Shown here: positions 46,680-56,569 of the stretch, one piece after another
Layout: every line of letters begins with the position of its first letter
Position numbering within the stretch: position 1 is the stretch's first letter
From: Monosporascus cannonballus
Taxonomy: Eukaryota > Ascomycota > Sordariomycetes > Xylariales
DNA length: 64,000 bases
Direction of reading: 5' to 3'
Assembly (NCBI GenBank): GCA_004154925.1
Contig: QJNS01000023.1
Coordinates: forward strand, 1-64,000
Notes under the pieces: generated by a model
The model's database searches: none
Told to the model about the DNA's origin: nothing
Seen by the model: the letters and a program-made list of their open reading frames with translations, nothing else
Position numbers and translations under genes: made by a program

Positions 46680-47700
46680 TGCGAATCACGCCGAGTCCTT
46701 CCAAGCGAGCACGAACCCGAGGTGGAGTGTTCTCCACCGGCTTGACCATGATGATGCCCTTCTTGGACTTCTAAGACGTTGTTCGGCCGGCTGCCGGAAG
46801 AAGCCAATTTTGGGCGACGACTGGTTCGGCCTGCCTCGAGTACAAGGTGCCAAGCATATTCTCCCGGTATATGTCCTGTCAGACGTGCTCGAGCGGGATG
46901 TCATCGTCCATGTCGATCGTCTCCAGCTCGTGTCGAGGCCAGTTGGCTCCGGACGCAGCACTCCTTTGGGATTCCTATCGCAGCTCGTGACCATCCCCAC
47001 CCCGACCGCCTGCTCCACGTTCCTGAGCAGCACTTGGTGGTTTTCCCGTCAGGTCCGCGAGCCGCGCCATATCGTCTGGCAATATTCACGCCATGGCATG
47101 GAGCTCCGCATAATCGGGATTCGGCAGGCCGGTAGCATAGGATCCGGTTACGACATTAGACAGGGTAACAACTTTGGATAATAACAGTATGCTTAGGCCA
47201 GAGAAAAGATGTAGATATTCCAATACCCTTATCACAGATACTCGTCAGCGACCAATTGCAAGGGAATAAATAGCCTCTGCATGGCACGTGGGATGGGATT
47301 AACAGCCTCAACATCAATGGGATGGCTCTTCCAAAGACATTTTCGAGAAGAAGCCCCTGCGATAAGCACTCGGACCCTGGCAGTAGCCGTGGTTTGGGAG
47401 CAAGCGGCATGCCCCATAATCCATCACACGGCGCCCTGTCGTTCCGCTTGCCGAAGTGGCTCAGGGGCGACGACTCATCCCCGAGCCCATGTCCTGTCGC
47501 GGTTCCACGTCTCGGCCAAAGCAAGTACAACTGAGACCCTACAAAGCCAGTTTCTATCTCGAACTTGGGAGTCAGAGCCGGCGTAGGGTCGTGGCACGCC
47601 GTTCCCAGAATCTTTGCGTAGCAACCAGTGGTAACCACAGAAGCCCTCCTCGAATACCCCCAGCAAGTGAAAAGTGTATCGTCGAGGGTGTAGCTTGAAT
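46680..47700 (-). pseudogene. Unidentified degenerate coding-like region
   Basis: Several stretches on the minus strand read like protein but sit in different frames broken by stops. Examples are GYHWLLRKDSGNGVPRPYAG continuing into SQVRDRNW (about 47640-47540), LNVEQ-like LLRNVEQAVGVGMVTSCDRNP (about 47030-46970), PRHELETIDMDDDIPLEHV (about 46950-46890) and IYRENMLGTLYSRQAEPVV (about 46880-46820). Together they suggest one or more decayed genes of about 1 kb. I do not recognise the family. GC content is normal, so the damage is by indels and point changes rather than RIP. It adjoins two clear pseudogenes to the right. Chance composition cannot be excluded. Confidence 0.3.
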
Positions 47701-49370
47701 GACATGTTTGATTCTAGGTAAGGAGTATCGGAGTAAGTGCCTTATCACATCCTTGACGCAGTAAGGCGTCACACCGACTCACGTATGACGTCGAAATTCA
47801 GCCTCAAGTATGGATAGCAGGGCGCGGTATATGGGGAGTGCCTTGCGTTACGCAAGAACGGATTCTTGGGCTCCTGTGCGAGAGAGTCCCCTCAGCCTAT
47901 AAATGAATCCTTCTGCACTGCAATCTTCCAGCAGTGACCCTCGGCTGCATGCACGCCAGCGGGTATAAGGGTCTTGGCATTCCTCGTGACAGTTGTGCTT
48001 CTTTCGACCTCATTGATCTCGCTATAGCCTACTGGGTCAGGTGTAACTATCTCTCTAGGCTCCGCAGGTAGCTCTCGGGAATAACCAGGGGCTTATGTCT
48101 GACGGGATATACACATTCCCGGCCCCGGCTTTGGCATCATTCTCATGTGGTTCCTTCCGGTTCTCAGTATCAGCGCTGCAAGTATTTGGTCGTTTAAGAG
48201 ATACTAATACGTGGAAGTGGAATCGTCACCTACCTCCGCTGCATTTGAGTTTCGAAAAATGGAATTCTGACACGCGACTTGGCTACCTCCCCTATCCTCC
48301 AGATTACGATCCTCTTCTACGAATTGCCGTGGAAATCCTGTACGATTGTGTGAGTGTTTGGGGTGCACAATCTCGCTGTTCAAGAATGACGTGTGGAACG
48401 AATAATGCCCTACTTTTACCTAGCACTCGAGCTACTACATCCAGAATGCTGGAGGAGGAGACGTTCAGGTAGGTATTCGGACCCAGGCTCCCAGGTCTGC
48501 GATATAGGCACATAGTAGGTATACCGCCTTTTTCGACCTACAATTGGTGGAGCTAACGAACCACCTAGTTCTTCTTGCTGCCCTTTAACCTTCTTTCCAG
48601 TAAGCACCGACTAGACCAAGTCTCATATATCGGGACAACCCTATACCTCCCAGCTGCGTGGTATAATGGTTGCACACTCTCACAACACTCCGATATATCT
48701 GCATCTATTGTATATATGCATACATACATATATATAGATATATAGATATATCATTGTAAAGCATCCTTATCCCCACCCTACCACCTGCTGAGAGAGGAGT
48801 GCGTTCGATTCCTGCCGCGGCTATTAAACCACTTTTTTGAGCTTTTTCCCCCCCAGCCTCTTAACTTTAAATCCATAGAGCCGCCTGGGTGAAGCTTCAT
48901 TACTCAGACAAACCTGGATCTCTTAACCGCCTAGAAGATCCCCCAGGATGAATCACAAATCCCAAAAAGGCTACTGGCTTCCTCGGCATGTAAGATGAGA
49001 GAGTAGATCATCCGGAGATCAGGGGGATTTTGAAGCTCCGTGTCAGCAAATTCGGTGATTCGTGTAACCCCATCAATTAGTGGTCCGCTAGTCGGACCCC
49101 TTAGTTATTGTGGAGAACCCACCTTGGACACTTGGCTACGGGATTCCCTATTTTCCACTTAAAACAGCATCAGAATGGAAGAGGAAGATTAATATTTAAT
49201 ACTGGATATGTAGAGTTTCAATAATTTATTGAACTTCCTAAGCGCAAGGCCTTTAAGAACCTACGCTGTGCTTTGTCACTACGTTTACATATTACAGAGC
49301 TATGCGGGTACACATCATAGTCGACTCCAAGTCCAAGATAGCTTGCAGCCGCTGGCACGTTCCTACTCTC
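47701..49370. other. Gene-free region with a microsatellite and a tRNA-like locus
   Basis: About 1.7 kb with no coding frame I can support. It contains TA/TAGATA microsatellite sequence (about 48709-48752) embedded in the tRNA-like locus described separately. Other short open frames overlap on both strands. Confidence 0.5.
48652..48823 (+). tRNA. Degenerate tRNA-like locus with a ~100-bp insertion in the anticodon loop
   Basis: The parts of a cloverleaf occur in order. The 5' acceptor strand is AGCTGCG (48652-48658), and the A box TGGTATAATGGTT follows at 48659-48671. D-stem GTAT pairs with GCAC with one mismatch. Anticodon stem CTCTC (48677-48681) pairs fully with GAGAG (48790-48794). The B box GTTCGATTC is at 48803-48811. 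The 3' acceptor strand CGCGGCT (48816-48822) pairs along all 7 positions (one G-U), then a discriminator A and a T6 terminator at 48833-48838. About 100 bp including a TA-rich microsatellite splits the anticodon loop where tRNA introns sit. If the intron is at 37/38 the anticodon would be AAC (Val). Against function: position 33 is C, the T stem is weak, and the insertion is long. Likely a decayed tRNA gene. Confidence 0.35.
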
Positions 49371-50939
49371 CTAACCTGACAGGTCGGAGAGCTCCCGCAC
49401 CGGTAAGGGGTGGGGGTCCTGGAAGCTGTCGGGCCTTTTCCGGAACTTCCACTTCCAGAGGTCCAGCCATTCCTGCCCAAGCTTTCCCTCAAGGATGTCG
49501 ACCACGTACTTACAGATGACGGGCAGGAATTTGAATCCGTGATTGGACCCGATCGTCACTATGTATAGGTTCTCGGTGCCGGGATAGGGGCGGCTGCGGA
49601 AGCTCAGATCCGGCGCTAAGCCATCCCTGAGTTCAGGCCTCAGTGCCGCTGGTTCGACCAAAGAGAGGAGCATTGCCCAAATATATTCAGCTGGCCGAGG
49701 CCCGAGAGGTGACTTACCAACACAGCTTTATCGAGACGAAGGGGTCGGTCGGCTAGCTCCGGGATCATTTCGCGGATAAAAGTCCGCATCTTGCCATCAA
49801 CCTTCTTCGGGCATCCGTCGTACGGGTAATCGCCCATTGAGCGTAAAGATAGAGGCCCCCGGCAGGATCTTGTTCTTGTAGTTCGTCAGACACCGGCAGC
49901 TGCACAGCTTTATCAAACCGTTCTCGCCGGGTGGGAAGATGATGCGTACTTAGGCTATCAGCCCGAACCGAGTTCCGGTGTCTGTCTTCGGCTGACTGAG
50001 GGCGGAACACATTACACATACCTTGCTCGAAATTATCGATGACGGGGATGCCTTTGTGCTTCTCGACCTCGCGCGGCTCCGGCTTCATGACGCAGATAAC
50101 CATAGTCTGCGCCACGACCTCCTCCTTCGCTTTAACGAGCGTAGTGGTGTTGGAACCGCTCGCCAGGATGACGATGTCGGCCTGGTGGATCCTGCCGTTC
50201 GCGGATATAGCCCCGGTGCATGTGCCCTTGTTGTTGTAGATCCACTTCTTAACATCACCGTCGTCGCCGCATATGTATCACACGCCGTTGGCCCTGGCCG
50301 CGTTCGCCATCCTGGGGAGAGCTTTGGCCAGACGGCACCTATGGAGAAAACGGACGGAGTTAGCATATACTTGTCGCACCCGGGATCTGACAATGTTCGG
50401 CTTACCCATCCGGCGGCCGGGCTCCACAAGTTAGTCCAGTCCGGAAAGTAGCCGGTTAGCACCGGCCACTTCTGCCTTATCTCCTCGGCCGTCATGTACT
50501 TGAGGCCCCAGCAGCCCGACTTCTCCGCCGTCTCGCGCGCTCTCGAGCCGCCCGCGCGCTATGCTGTGGGCCGACATGATCCAGCCAGTCTCGCGGTACA
50601 TGCCGCGGAAGATGGTGTCTCCGGAAGGTCCTTCCAGACCTGCATCGCCTCGAGACCCAGCTTCGTGTACAGCTGGTTCGGGTAGTCGGTGCGAACCACC
50701 TTGTTGAGGTCTATCGCCGCCGAATCCTCGGACGGCGCGTCGAAGCGGTCCAGCACGGTGACGGATGCGTGGCCGCGCTGCGCAAGGTGGTAGGCCGTGG
50801 GGGTGCTGAAGACGCCGCCGCCGACTACCACCACCGACGGTTGCTCATTGTTATGGCTAGTATCTTTCAGGGCTTTGATGGCAGTGCCTCTGCAACATGG
50901 CGGCGCTCCCTGAAGCTTCTCATGTTCCATTTTCATCAT
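49371..50939 (-). pseudogene. FAD-dependent oxidoreductase (DAO/sarcosine oxidase-like), frameshifted
   Basis: Related intact enzymes oxidise N-methyl or glycated amino acids using FAD. From an ATG near 50939 the N-terminal Rossmann strand reads VVVVGGGVFSTPTAYHLAQRG, in which the third Gly of GxGxxG is Ser, then SAAIDLNKVVRTDYPNQLY, typical of fungal members. The reading frame then changes near 50625, near 50535 and near 50320, and a TGA at 50278-50280 interrupts the segment between LPRMANAARANG and YICGDDGDVKKW. Later pieces continue in order: QTMVICVMKPEPREV, VDGKMRTFIREMIPELAD and NLYIVTIGSNHGFKFLPVI, ending at 49371 with PHPLPVRELSDLSG. Introns with good signals remain, near 50400 and near 49710 for example. 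At least three frameshifts plus a stop argue for a pseudogene rather than a single sequencing slip. Confidence 0.8.
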
Positions 50940-51779
50940 TTCGCAGGTGCCGCGATTTATACTCCAGGATAATCTCTGTGAGTTCAGACCTTTATTTATT
51001 ATTGGGTAGATCGCTCGTAGACACCGGCGCATCATGCGTTGTGCTACTGCGGCCGACCGATTCCAGAGTGACTGGTCACGATTCTCGGAAGCGAGGGTGT
51101 AAGGCTCATCTTCACCTCGTTAGTCATAGATATTCGTTGTGACAGACCCAAAAGGGAGGAGAAACAGTCCACCGCAATCCTCACCCGATAATATTCGTTT
51201 CTTAAGAAAACCAACAAAATTCGCAGCAGCCAGCCAATTCAAGTGGAAGCTAACATCCCGCTCCTGTCTCCGCGTGATCAGCCCGGCAAGAAGATACCAT
51301 GCGGCCTTCACAAATCAGTTCCGGTCCGTTTCGGAGTTCCCGCCCTTAGCGGCGGAAGCTAACGGACTAGCTTCCCCGCGTTCCGGTATCTGCATCGCAG
51401 ACCTCCGTGCTTTAGCGGCCGATGTCTAAGCCAGTCGACCACTACGTCCCCGGAAACTTCTCCAGTTATCCGATAACGCATCGATGTTGATATGTCACGA
51501 TATCACGCCGGCTTAAGGAGGCCTAGCGTAACAGTAATCTTATCCGGATATTAGCGTGCTTACATGACATGTCTATCTCTTAACGCATGTCCCTGTCTCT
51601 CATGCGCAGTACTCTAGGGTCAGTATTCTTGACAGTTAGCGCTCGAGGACGGCGGAGCGGTAGTACACCGTCCTGTGAGGCCATTATCAGCCCAGATATC
51701 TCAAAATAATTCTCTTTATAGCGCATAGCTAATGACTATGTAAGAGGCAATAAGACGCGGCGTTGTCTGCAATGACAGA
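50940..51779. other. Spacer between two pseudogenes
   Basis: About 840 bp between the start of the oxidoreductase pseudogene and the first recognisable part of the transporter pseudogene, which point away from each other. The N-terminal part of the transporter should have lain in the right half, but I cannot read it with confidence. No intact gene is present. Confidence 0.45.
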
Positions 51780-52960
51780 TAGGAGGACTTCCACTAAGAC
51801 TGGAGTATCATAGGGAGTACTGTATACTTGTGCCGGCGCCACAAACAGCTTCGGAGGTCTCCTAGTAACAAGGCTGTTACTGGGTTTTGTTGAAGTTGCC
51901 TTCTGTCCTGGTCAGTTTGAGTGTTTCGGGCGAGAAATGCCAGCAGAGTATCGGCTAACTTTTAGCTGCATCCAGGTTGTCTGGCTACCCTGTGTGCATG
52001 GTATGTCCGTGAAGAGCTCGGCGTGCGGACGGGTCTCTTTTATAGCGGCTCAATGCTCTCCGGAGAGGAAGTGATCTCCTATTATTGCGGCGCCGAAGAT
52101 GATGCAGGAATCTGGAAGCTCTTCATAGTTTTATACCGCCTTTAGTTGTTACCATGAAGACTTTGCATTGGGTCGGGACACAGTAGTGGCCTATCATCAT
52201 CGAAGGAGTCTTGACGGTAGCAACCGCCATCGGAGCCTTTTCCATCTTGCCTGATTTCCCTGCCAGCACGAAGTGGTCAACCGAACAAGAGAGAGCGCTT
52301 GCAATGGGGCGGCTAGAGCAAGATGCTGCTGGCGAGGAAGATTGGACTTCGTCCTTAGAGCAGCCGATTTTCGACGGTTTTAAGATGATCATCCAGGATC
52401 CAAAAAATTGTATTCTGACAGTGATTGTCTATGTCGCCGGATCATTCATCGCGTTCAACTTCGCCGTTCTGCCATGGTGGTCGCCAGTTTCGCGAGGGAT
52501 CACATCACGATTCTGTTCCTAACCTCCCCACCTTGCCTACTTGCTTGCATTGTGTGCGATGGCGTCGCCTCGAGCGCCGACTGAATGAGGGAGCGTTACT
52601 GGCGCACCGTCGCGTCGCTGGCTTGCTCGCTCACAGAGGTCATGATCTCAGCTGCTGCGACGGGTATAGGCCCACGTTGTTTTGGGGCTATGATCATGCT
52701 GCCTGGCATATACGGGTTCAATATGGCAATGGTGTGAACAGTTAACACCATGCACCGTCCGGCGGCTAAGCGAGCTGCTGCTGTATCTTTCTTCAACGCC
52801 GTCTTGATCGTATGCAGCATTTATGGTTCCCATCTATACCCAAACAAGGCGGGCCCACGATTCGTTTTCGATCTCAGAGTGAACGCTTCGATGGTTATTA
52901 TGGCTTGTTGCGGCCAGCCCCTGTTCTGCATTCTGTTCTGAAGCGGAAGGCCCACAACCT
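51780..52960 (+). pseudogene. Dal5/allantoate-permease-type MFS transporter, decayed
   Basis: Intact relatives are 12-helix plasma-membrane anion:cation symporters for allantoate, nicotinate and similar acids. In order on the plus strand one reads NSFGGLLVTRLLLGFVEVAF (about 51844), WYVREELGVRTGLFYSGSML (about 51999), IIEGVLTVATAIGAFSILPD (about 52195), then DFPASTKW, GRLEQDAAGEEDW and KMIIQDPKN, all family landmarks. A frameshift falls near 52470. HITILFLTSPPCLLACIVC then leads to a TGA at 52582-52584, MRERYW follows, and another TGA at 52734-52736 sits where family members have Trp (MVWTVNTM). TMHRPAAKRAAAVSF and YPNKAGPRFVF come last. An upstream TAG lies near 51813. The multiple stops and shifts make it clearly non-functional. 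GC content is normal, so this is not RIP. Confidence 0.8.
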
Positions 52961-53084
52961 TGAGTTGAAGCACCAAGAGGGGAGAGATCAGGCTTGTCAA
53001 ATACCGTGGATAAAGGGTCCAGGTACTTTTGCCAAGTCTGTTGCGAGAGCGTTGCATTATCATGTAGCGGGGTACGCTCGAGCC

Positions 53085-53319
53085 GTTGGATGCCCAAATG
53101 GCCTGGTGCTTACACGGTCGGAGGACAGGGCCTAAGAGACGTGGAAGGTCTAATCGATATCAATGGACAATTCCTCTGGGCTTTAGCGCATCCATCGCCA
53201 TCTATTTTCTCCTGTCTCGTGTCATCATTGTCATTGAACTCGGCTCGGTTGCATCCCTGCTCAAGAAGGAGGTAATATGTTTGAAAACTCGGAGTAGTGA
53301 AGAATCACTGGGTGGTTAA
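53085..53319 (+). pseudogene. Possible fragment of a second membrane transporter
   Basis: Two overlapping frames together suggest a transporter end: PGAYTVGGQGLRDVEGLIDI in one, then PLGFSASIAIYFLLSRVIIV in the next, a good membrane helix, followed by SLLKKEV. The pattern of a short Gly-rich loop, an IDIN-like segment and a final helix recalls the C-terminal part of nucleobase:cation (NCS1) permeases, but the match is from memory and weak. It may instead be the tail of the MFS pseudogene or chance. Confidence 0.25.
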
Positions 53320-54847
53320 TTGACACGCCAAATTATCACCTTAGTCATCATTCGCTGTAATCGACAACGCCACAAGCTACGAGTTCTCTAAGACCTGACA
53401 ATCTTAGCATGTATCTTCAAGCTACGATGGCGTCATAGAAGATGATCTCGCACAGTCCTTTGATGGTACAGGCCTTCAGCTGAATGCAGCCAAGATCCGC
53501 TCTCGTTGGCAGGTGACTTTGCAACCTGGGAATGTCAAGCAAGCGCTGGAAGCATGTCGCCCTATTGGGCCTGCTCCACGGAATATCGTCCGGCGTCACA
53601 CATGGACGCCAGCCAGGGTAAAAAGCACCCGCGACTATCGACTACTAGTACCAGGCCGAATATTAACACCCTTGCCGGGTACCGTCTAGCTCTTAGGTCT
53701 AACCCTCTTGCGACGTCTTTTGGTGCCAATTATGCGCAATAACGCATCTGATCCGTGCTTCAAAAATAACGGTCGCAGTGACAAATCATATAATACGATT
53801 TTGAGGTTTTATGGGGTATACATCCAATTCAAGTTAACGTCTAAAGCGCTTCTGATTGCTATGCATAATAGGCGCCCGAGGACATGAAGTTCTGATTCAT
53901 GTAGAGCTCAAAAGGAGTTAGTTTATGGAATATACCTGACTGGGATGTTAAAACTTGCCCACACAACGTCGCATACGAAGTACGAATTAGGTTGTCGCCG
54001 TGTCTGGTCGCGTTGAGCTTGTAACGATCGAGATCCTCCAAATCATCCGTCAGTTACCAGACCACAAACAGGTTCCATGCTACCCTATGTAAATCAAACC
54101 CCTTGATAACTCAGTAAACCGTGAAACGAAAGGACGCGCCTTTGTGCATGAAGGCTCTCAAAAAAGCTAGGAATCTCCGTCTGCAGGCCCTTGATGGCAG
54201 TCAACAATTTCATGCCCTTGATTGGGCGTAAGGATAATGAACATAAGTCGCAGTTCGCCAGTAAATATGTAAGTCGGGATAGTGTTTCAAACATGCACGC
54301 CCAGAGTATAGACACACAATATACGATGGGTATTGGAGGAAGAGCCAACATAACCATCATGAGACGCCTACTATATCAGCACTGACCGTATATGTAAGTA
54401 TATTCTAGGCCGGGGTGTGTACATATTAGGTTATACACGGTGGGGCTTAGCGGTTACCAGAACTGTCCATGAATCGGTGCCATGCACGAATCAACGTCAT
54501 CTCTCTTCTGCTTCCCCGCAATGTGGTGGGCTCTGGATAACGGCTAGGTCGTGCGTCAGCCCCACCATCCATTTACCTTCACTATCACGCCCGCTCGTTC
54601 TCCAAGTCCCAATGTGGTTCGCCATCCTCCGGGCAGACATAAGTGCATACGTAGTACCTACTTTCTGTACGCAGGTAGAAGCTCAGGGAGTGGGAGACAT
54701 CCGAAAACATAAACAACTTCTCTCCCAATCCAACTCCTTTCTCTAACAATTCCAGGAACCCTTTCCATCGATATCATAGCTGAAATATCTCGGCGCCACG
54801 AAAGTATACAGGTCTAGCTAGGTCTCGGACAACCAACTGCAGTCGAA
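53320..54847. other. Gene-free region upstream of the DUF1774 gene
   Basis: About 1.5 kb with only short overlapping open frames on both strands. The right end must hold the promoter of the DUF1774 gene. No repeat, RNA gene or decayed gene could be named. Confidence 0.5.
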
Positions 54848-56025
54848 ATGGAGCGCCTCCATCGCAGTATGTTGAACTTCCCAAGTAGAACGGACTCCCG
54901 AACCTTTACTGACTGCTTCTCACAACCACTGTAGTGAACCCATTCGCCAAACGCGATGAGCATAGCAAGAACGCGGTTATCACTTACAAGATCCTCACCA
55001 CCATCACGTGGCTCCTGTCCGTTGTCGTGTCGTTCTACTATACCTTCAATGCCCCCGATGACGGTTCCCTGGCTAGAAGACGGATATGGCGCCAGAACGA
55101 TCATTACCACACGGCTTTCCGGATGAACCATATCATCGCCAACATCTACTGGTAGGCATTAGTACAGATAATCCCGCCCAACCAGGTATCTCTGACAAAA
55201 GGTATCAGGCTCGTCCTCTTCGTCTTACAGGCGGGGTATATCGCACACCTATTCTCCGGCTCGGTCGAGCGAGTTAACCAAGCCTGTTCTGTCGGAAGCC
55301 ATTTCAGTAAGTAACTTTCAGATGTCTTTCTTCCCCTCCCGGCTTTGCCTGGGAAACTATGCCCATCGGTGACGCGACTCCCAATTCCGCTCTGCAGCTG
55401 AGCTGCTCACTATAAGACGAAGCTGATTCTAACTGCTGTAGTCGCCAACAATCTATTCCACTTCGCTTTCGTCATGCTCTTCGTGCGCTCCCATTTCATC
55501 TGGGCAGAAGTTATGCTCGTCCTCAACTTCATCAACCTGTCCTCGCTCTACTTCAGGCACCACGAATATACCCGGTTTATTCACGAGCCCGTGGTGTCCG
55601 GGCCTCTTGCATGGACGTTTGTCGCTATTTACTGGAATGGAGCCATCATGGTGCATCATCCCGAGTCGTTGATTGCCCGCATCTTCGGCAACATCTTCAT
55701 CTGGTCCATTCTTGTCTATGGCCTTTTCTTTATCGTCATGTACAAGGTCGGAACACTCACCCAAGGAATTTCCCGATAGACGTACTGACGCAGTGCACAG
55801 GACTACACTATGGGTTTCAACCTCAGCGTCCTTGCGGCGGCCATCGGTGTCGCCCAGTTCTTCCGACAGGCCATTGCCTTCCAATGGATCTTTGCTTTCA
55901 CTATTATGGCCGTGCTGTTCATTGCCACTGTCGTGGTAGCTGTACCTGCGGCGACCGGCAGGGACTTGAATTTGGGAAGAGCACGGGAACCCGACGCTGA
56001 GCGGGCTCCTCTCCTCTCGGAATAA
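54848..56025 (+). CDS. DUF1774-type fungal multi-pass membrane protein
   Basis: Function unknown; the family is fungal integral membrane proteins. Five exons, 54848-54866, 54935-55151, 55209-55306, 55442-55746 and 55801-56025, join in frame to 287 residues, the usual size. The tiny 19-base first exon ends in a GTATGT donor, with TACTGAC as branch, and gives MERLHRMNPFAKRDEHS. Introns are 68, 57, 135 and 54 bp; the last donor, GTCGGA, is weak. About seven hydrophobic segments follow, among them ILTTITWLLSVVVSFYYTF, LVLFVLQAGYIAHLF, NNLFHFAFVMLFVRSHFIWA, IARIFGNIFIWSILVYGLFF and MGFNLSVLAAAIGVAQFF. The tail ends in an acidic ERAPLL motif like a sorting signal. Family landmarks RFIHEPVVSGPLAWTFVA and AIMVHHPESL are present. 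No break is seen, in contrast to the pseudogenes to its left. Confidence 0.9.
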
Positions 56026-56146
56026 GTAAGCGGGTTCGCATACAGCGAGACGAATGCGGGAGGGAACTCTTGTGTATTGTGACTGGGAGTCGGAGATGAA
56101 TTCGGAGTACGATATTAACCCCGCTCTTCGAAAAGTCTACTTCTCT

Positions 56147-56545
56147 TTACTTGATATCTTCTGTACTCCCCTTTCCCAGTTCACACCCATGGCAGCGGGG
56201 GGCGAAGGCGTTCTTCCGGAGTTCGTAAAGATTGTCTTCGATCTGGAAGTTGTTGTGGCTATGAGATTCGGTTCTTCCCCTTTTCCGTCGAGATTGTGCC
56301 AAAAAGGCCAGCATCATTCTTTTAAGGCAGACGAGAATAGCTTGCGCTTGGGGGCTTAATAATATGAAGGTCGTGATGTATTTTGTAATCGACTCGTCAC
56401 TAGTCAAAAAGTCATATCCGCGAAAGGAATTGTGCGACTGACGAAACTCGATTGCTGTGACTACCCGAGCTAGGCTTGCCTCATCGTGATCAGGACCCCA
56501 TTTTGGAGGTTGTGGCTGCGCCGCAGGCGCAGCAGTCGTAGCCAC
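56147..56545 (-). CDS. Hypothetical 132-residue protein at the edge of the AT-rich block
   Basis: Unrecognised. A 132-codon frame on the minus strand begins MATTAAPAAQPQPPKWGPDH, has a hydrophobic stretch ITTFILLSPQAQAILVCLK near the middle and a basic RRKRGRTE patch. It starts about 25 bp inside the non-RIP DNA and ends 121 bp after the convergent DUF1774 stop. Its promoter would have to lie in RIP-mutated DNA. It may be a small gene, the surviving end of a gene cut by the repeat block, or an antisense shadow of the DUF1774 3' UTR. Confidence 0.3.
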   Translation of the reverse strand: MATTAAPAAQPQPPKWGPDHDEASLARVVTAIEFRQSHNSFRGYDFLTSDESITKYITTFILLSPQAQAILVCLKRMMLAFLAQSRRKRGRTESHSHNNFQIEDNLYELRKNAFAPRCHGCELGKGSTEDIK

Positions 56546-56569
56546 AGCTATAGCTTTTGATCAAGAAGT

